From Campylobacterales bacterium (GTDB taxonomy: Bacteria > Campylobacterota > Campylobacteria > Campylobacterales > Thiovulaceae), in contig DTUW01000097.1 of the NCBI GenBank assembly GCA_012963895.1, forward strand, positions 1 through 6,615: 6,615 nucleotides of DNA. Direction: 5' to 3'. A model generated the notes under the pieces. It saw nothing but the letters and a program-made list of their open reading frames with translations, had not been told where the DNA came from and did not search any database. The stretch's first letter is position 1; the number at the start of each line of letters is the position of its first letter. Of the stretch, positions 1 to 5,003 are shown in pieces. A program made the translations under genes and the position numbers.

Positions 1-793
1 CTCGCCCCTTTTGAGACACTATTACTCCATCATCTACGAATAAATCTACCAATCCGACAGCTTGACTTAATAGTCCCCCCGGATTGCTTCTCAAATCCAA
101 AATTAACCCTTTTCTATCTTTGTGTTCTTCTAATGCTTTTTTCACCTCTGAAACAACTTTTTTATCAAAACTGGAAATTCTGATATAGAGCAAATCGTTA
201 TCTATCGTTTTTACAAAAACGGAATCTATTTTGATAATGTCTCTAACGATATGGACTTTAAAAGGTTTAGACTCCCCTTTTCTAACAATGGTCAATTCAA
301 TATCTGTCCCCGGTTTCCCTCTCATTAGAGAGACCGCCTCGTCCAATGTCATATCCAAAGTAGATTTGTCATCTATTTTGAGAATAATATCTCCAGCTTT
401 TAAACCAGCCCTATATGCTGGGGTATCATCGATAGGGGCGATAACGGTTAGGGCTTTATCCCTAATCCCCACTGTAATTCCAAGCCCTCCAAATTCTCCA
501 TCTGTCTGAATTTTGAACTCTTTATAACTCTTTTCAGAAAAGTAGGAAGAGTGGGCATCGAGTTGGCTCATCAGCCCCTCTATTGCTCTGTTTGTAATAT
601 CTGTATAGTTCAACTCATCTACATAGTTGTTTTCAACAACAGTTAAAACATTTGCCAATTTTCTGATTGCTCTAATTCGCTCAGTAGAGCTATCTATATT
701 ACTTCTCTCCTTAGCTGAAAGTGGAATAGTTGAAAAGGAGTAGAAAAATAGAAGTGTTGAAAGAAATCCTAATATGAAAAATCTATTATTCAT
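1..793 (-). CDS. ctpA: S41 family C-terminal processing peptidase (CtpA/Prc-like), 3' end cut by window
   Basis: This is a periplasmic serine protease of the carboxyl-terminal processing family, which degrades or trims envelope proteins. Only the first 264 residues are visible; the family is usually about 430-450 long, so the catalytic Ser and Lys lie beyond the window edge and activity cannot be judged. Residues 1-27 form a signal peptide or anchor: a short polar start with Arg4, a hydrophobic run at about 5-19, and a likely cleavage after LSA at 25-27. An N-terminal helical region with NNYVDE (55-60) and a D-HSSYF motif (79-85) is typical of the family. A PDZ domain follows at about 98-175, with GEFGGLGITVG at 99-109 and GLKAGDIIL at 130-138. 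The protease core begins near 200, with LILDLRSNPGG at 230-240. The ATG at 793 has an AAGGTG ribosome binding site (799-804) five bases upstream and lies 23 bases after rlmN, so co-transcription is likely. The family assignment is firm; the exact substrate is unknown. Confidence 0.93.
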   Translation of the reverse strand, partial: MNNRFFILGFLSTLLFFYSFSTIPLSAKERSNIDSSTERIRAIRKLANVLTVVENNYVDELNYTDITNRAIEGLMSQLDAHSSYFSEKSYKEFKIQTDGEFGGLGITVGIRDKALTVIAPIDDTPAYRAGLKAGDIILKIDDKSTLDMTLDEAVSLMRGKPGTDIELTIVRKGESKPFKVHIVRDIIKIDSVFVKTIDNDLLYIRISSFDKKVVSEVKKALEEHKDRKGLILDLRSNPGGLLSQAVGLVDLFVDDGVIVSQKGR

Positions 794-798
794 ATCTT

Positions 799-804
799 CA
801 CCTT
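799..804 (-). promoter_or_regulatory. Ribosome binding site of the S41 peptidase gene
   Basis: AAGGTG on the minus strand lies five bases before the ATG at 793. It sits in the 23-base gap after the rlmN stop codon and supports the chosen start of a gene whose 3' end is not visible. Confidence 0.6.
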
Positions 805-816
805 GCAATATGAGAT

Positions 817-1893
817 TTACGAAGATTGCGAAATTCTAACATGCTGTTCTCTAAGTTGTCCGCAGGCTGCCGATATATCCATTCCTCTTGATGCTCGAAT
901 AGTGGCTAATAGCCCTTTGCTATTTAGATAACTTGCAAACTTCTCCATATCCTCCTCGTTCGGTCTCTCATAGATAGAACCGGGATAAGGATTGAAATAG
1001 ATGAGGTTGATTTTTGCCTTTATCCCTTGAAGCAGTTTTATAAGCTTTTTTGCATCTTTTAAGGAATCATTTACCCCTTTTATCATCAAATACTCAAACA
1101 TAACCCGCTTACGAGTATCATAGGGATACCGTTTGATAGCTTCAATAATGGATTGGATATTGAAAGCTCTGTTCATTGGAATTAGTTCATTTCGCACCTC
1201 ATCATCTACTGCATGGAGAGAGATGGCGATATTGACACCAAGTCCCAATATTCCCAATTTATCTATTTTAGGAGCAATACCACTTGTAGAGACTGTTTGC
1301 CTCTTTGGAGAGATAGATAGACCATTCTGGTTGGCTATTATCTTGATAGCCTGAACCAGATTATCCAAATTGTCTAAGGGTTCGCCCATTCCCATATAGA
1401 CAATATTGGTTTTTCGATTGTGTTCCAAATTTATATCTCTTTTGATTGCAACCACCTGCTCCACTATCTCTCCTGCGGTTAGGTCGCGAACAAACCCCCC
1501 TTTTGCTGTTAAACAGAAGGAACAACCAACCTTGCAACCAACCTGAGTGGAGAGGCAGATAGTCCATCGTGCCTGTTGGAGAATATCTCCATTTTTATCT
1601 ATCTTCTCATCTCTCATCTTGATAAGAACGGTTTCAACACTTCTACCATCTTGAAGACGAAAAAGATATTTGATAGTTCCATCAGAAGCCACTTGACGAT
1701 TTATTATCTCCATTGAAGAGATGTAATATTTTTCTGATAGCTCTTGTCGTAACTCTTTGGAGATATTGGACATCTCTTGAAAATCGGTGATATATTTTTG
1801 ATATATCCAGCCATATATTTGCTTAGCTTGAAATTTCTTAGGAACTAGATTTTCCAACTCCTCCAAAGTGAAATCCATAATATGTTTTTTCAA
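817..1893 (-). CDS. rlmN: 23S rRNA (A2503-C2)/tRNA (A37-C2) dual-specificity methyltransferase RlmN
   Basis: This radical SAM enzyme methylates C2 of adenosine 2503 in 23S rRNA and, in well-studied members, A37 of some tRNAs, using two SAM molecules and a methyl-cysteine intermediate. The 358 residues match the usual full length. The 4Fe-4S cluster motif CxxxCxxC is at Cys120, Cys124 and Cys127. Cys113 and the two catalytic-type features are also present: the SAM-binding MGMGEP at 167-172 and Cys344 in AACGQL, which corresponds to the methyl-carrying cysteine. QTVSTSGI (199-206) and the LIPMN segment (237-241) are further family signatures. The start is TTG at 1893: a TAGGAT ribosome binding site is placed six bases before it, whereas the in-frame ATG at 1878 (Met6) has no such site. 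The gene begins 8 bases after the flhB stop. All key residues are intact, so an active enzyme is expected. The Cfr resistance paralogue is unlikely given the housekeeping-like sequence, but the two are related. Confidence 0.96.
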   Translation of the reverse strand: MKKHIMDFTLEELENLVPKKFQAKQIYGWIYQKYITDFQEMSNISKELRQELSEKYYISSMEIINRQVASDGTIKYLFRLQDGRSVETVLIKMRDEKIDKNGDILQQARWTICLSTQVGCKVGCSFCLTAKGGFVRDLTAGEIVEQVVAIKRDINLEHNRKTNIVYMGMGEPLDNLDNLVQAIKIIANQNGLSISPKRQTVSTSGIAPKIDKLGILGLGVNIAISLHAVDDEVRNELIPMNRAFNIQSIIEAIKRYPYDTRKRVMFEYLMIKGVNDSLKDAKKLIKLLQGIKAKINLIYFNPYPGSIYERPNEEDMEKFASYLNSKGLLATIRASRGMDISAACGQLREQHVRISQSS

Positions 1894-1899
1894 CTTCTA

Positions 1900-1904
1900 T
1901 CCTA
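1900..1904 (-). promoter_or_regulatory. Ribosome binding site of rlmN, overlapping the flhB stop
   Basis: On the minus strand the flhB stop codon TAG (1904-1902) forms the first part of TAGGA, with AGGA at 1903-1900, six bases before the TTG at 1893. This placement decides for the TTG start over the ATG at 1878 and suggests that ribosomes finishing flhB re-initiate on rlmN. Confidence 0.65.
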
Positions 1905-2963
1905 ATCTATCTTTTTATTGTCCATTTTATAGACATATGCTAAAACTTCGGCAACGGCTTGAAAGAATTCATCAGGGATAAATTCATCAACCTCAACAGC
2001 TTTATATAAACTTCTAGCTAATGGAGGATTTGGAACTATTCTAATATTGTGTTCAGCTGCTATTTTTCGAATTTGAAAAGCCATATTATCTACTCCTTTT
2101 GCAACTACTCGCGGGACAGGGTCTCTCTCTTTGTCATATCTCAAAGCCACTGAATAGTGGGTCGGGTTTGTAATGACAACATCAGCAGAAGGGATTTCCG
2201 ACATCATTCGCCGTTGGGACATCTGCATTTGGAGCTGTCTTATCTTCTGTTTAATTAGTGGGTCTCCCTCCATATTTTTATATTCATCTTTTATCTCCTG
2301 TTTGCTCATTTTGAGGCTATTAAAATATTGCTTTCTCACAATAAGAAGGTCGATAATTCCAAATATTGCAGTAACCAATAGCATTACAAAAGCGATAACT
2401 ATTATCTTTTCCATCAACCAACTCATCTGTTGATAGAGAGGAAACATTACGACGGTTGGAAGTTCTTGAATAAATTGCCAAAAGAAGTAGAAACCTACCC
2501 CAAAAGTTGTAAATGATTTCAGGGTAATCTTTGCCCCTTCTATCGCTTTCTTTATGGAAAAGAGATTTCCCAATCCTTTTATTGGGTCAATTTTTTTCAA
2601 ATCTGGTTGGAGGGGTTTAGTGGTGAATATGAAGCCGAATTGAAAGAAAGCAGCTAAGATACCAGCAATAGCCACAGGAATGGCAAAAAGGATAGCAGTG
2701 ATTGAAAATACTCGAAATATGGAGAGAGATATAGCTACTATATTTTCTCTATTTACATCTGAATGGTCGAGTTGGAGAATATAATTGAAAAGTCTAAAAA
2801 ACTCATCTCTCATCAAATAGAGAAGAGCGAGGAGGGTTAAAGATGCAACAAAAAGAGCAAAAAGACCCGAAAAGTCCTGGCTTTTAGGAACATTACCATC
2901 TTTCCGGGCATCTTCTATTTTCTTGGGGGTGGGTTCTTCTGTCTTTTCTTGGTCGTCAGCCAT
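1902..2963 (-). CDS. flhB: Flagellar type III export apparatus protein FlhB, substrate-specificity switch
   Basis: FlhB is an inner-membrane part of the flagellar export gate; self-cleavage of its cytoplasmic domain switches export from rod/hook to filament substrates. The 353-residue protein is full length for the family. The N-terminus has the typical EKTEEPTPKKIEDARKDG (6-23). Four hydrophobic segments are visible at about 32-52, 76-110, 145-166 and 184-209. The basic, helical linker (about 210-255) leads to the autocleavage motif NPTH at 266-269, with cleavage expected between Asn266 and Pro267. The conserved VVAKGVDNMA (286-295) and NPPLARSLY (312-320) follow. The tail after 345 is short. 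Flagellar rather than virulence-type export is inferred from the N-terminal motif and the neighbouring chemoreceptor. The ATG at 2963 is the first possible in-frame start after stops at about 2978-2989; its nearest AGGAG is 22 bases away (see separate entry). Confidence 0.96.
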   Translation of the reverse strand: MADDQEKTEEPTPKKIEDARKDGNVPKSQDFSGLFALFVASLTLLALLYLMRDEFFRLFNYILQLDHSDVNRENIVAISLSIFRVFSITAILFAIPVAIAGILAAFFQFGFIFTTKPLQPDLKKIDPIKGLGNLFSIKKAIEGAKITLKSFTTFGVGFYFFWQFIQELPTVVMFPLYQQMSWLMEKIIVIAFVMLLVTAIFGIIDLLIVRKQYFNSLKMSKQEIKDEYKNMEGDPLIKQKIRQLQMQMSQRRMMSEIPSADVVITNPTHYSVALRYDKERDPVPRVVAKGVDNMAFQIRKIAAEHNIRIVPNPPLARSLYKAVEVDEFIPDEFFQAVAEVLAYVYKMDNKKID

Positions 2964-2990
2964 AATAGACGGCTATTCTAACTATCTCCT
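2964..2990 (-). promoter_or_regulatory. flhB leader: distant AGGAG with a small hairpin before the ATG
   Basis: The only good ribosome binding sequence before flhB, AGGAG at 2990-2986, is 22 bases from the ATG, which is too far for normal use. The 14 bases directly before the ATG (2977-2964) form an inverted repeat AATAG-CCGT-CTATT. If it folds, the effective spacing becomes 8 bases, which is normal. The stem is only five pairs and mostly A-U, so the structure is a suggestion, not an established element. Confidence 0.3.
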
Positions 2991-2992
2991 AA

Positions 2993-3283
2993 TTAGAGTT
3001 GTCTAACATTGAATACAGCAAGTAGGTTCAACTCATTCAATAGGTCATATAGATGCTTATTTCCTACAAGAACTGTAAGATTGACACCATCTTTCTTAAT
3101 TACTTTTAGGAAAATACCTATTACAGATGAGGTGATGGAGATAGAATCTACAATTTTGATTGTGATACTTGTATTTCCATTCGCAATAGCTGCTTGTAGG
3201 TGTCCCTGAATTTCAGTGTAATCTGAAACACTCTTAATATTCCCGTGGATTGTGATGACATTTTCATCTCTTGTAATTTGCAT
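2993..3283 (-). CDS. STAS-domain protein, probable anti-sigma-factor antagonist (CrsA/HsbA/SypA-like)
   Basis: This 96-residue protein is a single STAS domain, the fold of SpoIIAA and RsbV, with no membrane segment. Alternating strands and helices are visible: strands near 2-13 and 39-46, a helix at 21-35, the switch helix at 52-64, a strand at 67-73 and a final helix at 76-88. The likely phosphorylation site is the TSS at 51-53 in the DSISITSSVIG stretch; Ser53 aligns by position with the phospho-serine of SpoIIAA. In the usual motif an Asp precedes the serines; here it is Thr51. The gene follows the phosphatase/kinase response regulator by 20 bases, so that protein is the natural enzyme acting on it. 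By analogy with known systems, the unphosphorylated form binds a partner and the phosphorylated form releases it. The ATG at 3283 has a strong AAGGAG six bases upstream. The downstream partner cannot be told from the sequence. Confidence 0.88.
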   Translation of the reverse strand: MQITRDENVITIHGNIKSVSDYTEIQGHLQAAIANGNTSITIKIVDSISITSSVIGIFLKVIKKDGVNLTVLVGNKHLYDLLNELNLLAVFNVRQL

Positions 3284-3289
3284 ATCCTG

Positions 3290-3295
3290 CTCCTT
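3290..3295 (-). promoter_or_regulatory. Strong ribosome binding site of the STAS gene
   Basis: AAGGAG on the minus strand lies six bases before the ATG at 3283. It is the best ribosome binding sequence in the window. This suggests the small STAS protein is made in excess over the response regulator encoded just upstream, which has a weaker site, as expected for an enzyme and its protein substrate. Confidence 0.7.
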
Positions 3296-3303
3296 TCTAA
3301 GAT

Positions 3304-4992
3304 TTATAAAACTTTTTTTCCAAAGAGAACACTATTCCCGACTTCATTATACATAATGAAATCAAAATCATTATCACTCATCAGAATACCGCGACCGTGA
3401 AATCTTTCGGTATCTTCATCGAGCAAAATTTTCAGTATATTGGTATCGAAGCCTTTTCCCTCATCTTCAATATTGACAACCAATACACCATCAACTAAAT
3501 AGTATTTTACCACAATATTTCTATTTTGAAACTCTTTTTCAGCATTTCGGAGATATTCCATATATTCTCCATTCTCCATAAGTTGTTGTTTTTTGCTAGC
3601 ATTTATGTTTAAGTTTCCATGTTCATATGCATTCATAATAAGCTCGTTAAAACTAGATTCCAGTTTCATCTTTTGAATTAAATCCAACTCAAACTCATTT
3701 AATATCTTGCCAAAGTCCTCTAAGGCCTTGTCAATTGATTCCATAGTTGATGAATATGTAAAGGTCTTTAATAAATTATTTCTCAAATCCATCTTTTCAA
3801 AGTAGAGAATAGTTGTATCGTCCTCTTGTTCTTTCACTCTATCTAAAAATAGCTTCATAAATTCATTTTTAGAGGTAGAGTTCATAAAATCCTCTTGGAT
3901 ATATTTGAGGTATTGCATCTCATCTTTTGTAGTATTTTCAGTCAATCCATCGCTATATAACATGACTTTTGTAATATCGGAGGTATCAATTCTATTTATT
4001 ACAAATTCATCGTTATATGTATTTATTGGCAGATTAGTCGTGCTGAGCTTTTTCACCTCTCCCGATTTTGTTACTCCTAAAACAGGGGGCATAGAGAAAT
4101 TTGCTATCTCCATAGCATCATTTTTAATATCAAAAATACCGAAAACAGCTGATATTATTTCTTCTTCCAATAGCTCAAATTGAACAAAATCTATATATTT
4201 CTCTATTGTCTTTCTAAAATCGAAATTCTCTTTGTTTCTTTCAAAGTAGTAGTTTATAAATGAGGCAGAAATTAGGGTAGATACAGAGGCTGATATTCCT
4301 TTACCCATCGCATCTATAATAAAAAAGAACAGTTTTTTCCTGCCATTCTTCTCAAAAGAATGGATAGAGTAAGTATCTCCTGATAGTATATCTTTTGGTT
4401 TATAGTAGTGGTCGATTAGGATAAAGTATCCATCATCTATATCTATTCTTCTTTTGTATAGGTCGTTTTGGATAATATTGAGTTGTTTTTTAAATGCTTC
4501 GTTCTGTTGGAAATCTGCATAAGCATTTTTATATTTCAGAATTTCTAATTCCTGTTCTCTGTTTTTTTGAATCAAATCCTCTACAATCACCTTTTGGATT
4601 GCATTTTCAATAGCCTCAACTATATTTTCATACTTGATAGGTTTTTCAATAAAGTTGGTTACATTTAGATTTATTGCATCTATTAGGTCGTTATGTTCTT
4701 TCGTTGCAGTTACTAAGATAATAGGAATTTTCTTATCTATCTCTCGAATGTGGCGAATCATTTCGATTCCACTCATCTTAGGCATAGATTGGTCAGTGAT
4801 GATGAGGTTGATATCTGTTCTATTCTCTTTGAAGATTTGGAGAGCCTCGTTTCCATCTGAGGCTTCATATACTTTTTTAAATACTTTATCGAAAAAAAAA
4901 TGATACATATCGCGGATGTCCTCCGCATCATCTACAAAAAGAAGAGATAGGTTATTAGTCCACTGTTTAAGCTCTTCTATACTTTTAGCCAT
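3304..4992 (-). CDS. Response regulator with receiver, PP2C/SpoIIE phosphatase and RsbW-like kinase domains
   Basis: This 562-residue cytoplasmic protein is a partner-switching regulator. The receiver domain (about 14-132) has the acidic pair Asp21/Asp22, phospho-acceptor Asp67 in LIITDQSMP, Thr95 and Lys117. A charged helical linker (about 133-180), probably coiled coil, leads to the PP2C/SpoIIE domain (about 185-400), with metal-binding candidates Asp206 (SGDTYS), Asp227 (DAMGKG), Asp348 (YSDGLTE) and Asp391/Asp392 (EDDTT). The C-terminal HATPase domain (about 415-560) has the N-box with Glu450 and Asn454 (NELIMNAYEHGN), DEGKGFD at 510-516 and GRGI at 533-536. All three domains look competent. 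By family knowledge (CrsR, HsbR) the phosphatase and kinase act in opposition on the STAS protein encoded next, and receiver phosphorylation sets the balance. Start ATG at 4992 lies 8 bases after the receptor stop, with AGGG overlapping that stop. A run of nine T occurs at codons 31-34. Its cognate histidine kinase is not in the window. Confidence 0.92.
   Translation of the reverse strand: MAKSIEELKQWTNNLSLLFVDDAEDIRDMYHFFFDKVFKKVYEASDGNEALQIFKENRTDINLIITDQSMPKMSGIEMIRHIREIDKKIPIILVTATKEHNDLIDAINLNVTNFIEKPIKYENIVEAIENAIQKVIVEDLIQKNREQELEILKYKNAYADFQQNEAFKKQLNIIQNDLYKRRIDIDDGYFILIDHYYKPKDILSGDTYSIHSFEKNGRKKLFFFIIDAMGKGISASVSTLISASFINYYFERNKENFDFRKTIEKYIDFVQFELLEEEIISAVFGIFDIKNDAMEIANFSMPPVLGVTKSGEVKKLSTTNLPINTYNDEFVINRIDTSDITKVMLYSDGLTENTTKDEMQYLKYIQEDFMNSTSKNEFMKLFLDRVKEQEDDTTILYFEKMDLRNNLLKTFTYSSTMESIDKALEDFGKILNEFELDLIQKMKLESSFNELIMNAYEHGNLNINASKKQQLMENGEYMEYLRNAEKEFQNRNIVVKYYLVDGVLVVNIEDEGKGFDTNILKILLDEDTERFHGRGILMSDNDFDFIMYNEVGNSVLFGKKVL
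4892..4900 (-). repeat. Nine-base homopolymer (T9 on coding strand) inside the response regulator gene
   Basis: Plus-strand A9 at 4892-4900 reads as nine T on the coding strand, covering the end of His31 and Phe32-Phe34. One extra base would give a stop at codon 36 (CGA then TAA); loss of one base would give a stop at about codon 73. Either removes all three functional domains. The run may be simple AT-rich coding sequence or a slippage site. Confidence 0.6.
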
Positions 4993-4998
4993 ACAAAA

Positions 4999-5003
4999 CC
5001 CTA
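4999..5003 (-). promoter_or_regulatory. Ribosome binding site of the response regulator, overlapping the receptor stop
   Basis: The receptor stop TAG (5003-5001) forms TAGGG with the next two bases; AGGG at 5002-4999 is six bases before the ATG at 4992. The same layout (8-base gap, stop within TAGG) occurs at flhB-rlmN, and suggests coupled translation of receptor and regulator. The match is weaker than that of the STAS gene. Confidence 0.5.

Noticed and set aside
231..509. Plus-strand open frame of 92 codons
   Set aside because: It lies antisense to the PDZ region of the S41 peptidase, whose minus-strand frame has clear family motifs; the plus-strand product shows no recognisable domain.
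1447..1465. Sequence resembling a sigma-54 promoter on the minus strand
   Set aside because: The GG and GC elements are 11 rather than 10 bases apart and the site is inside conserved rlmN coding sequence, so chance is the better explanation.
1523..1543. Two copies of a 9-base repeat (CAACCAACC on plus strand) 12 bases apart
   Set aside because: They encode the two Val-Gly-Cys units of the iron-sulfur motif of RlmN, so protein constraint explains the repeat.
1361..1567. Minus-strand open frame of 68 codons in another frame of rlmN
   Set aside because: It is fully inside rlmN across the conserved CxxxCxxC and GMGEP region and is a frame shadow with no credible motif.
3905..4183. Plus-strand open frames opposite the response regulator and flhB (also 2173-2433, 4634-4903)
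   Set aside because: They are antisense to conserved protein domains, hydrophobic by mirror effect, and lack convincing start sites or family features.
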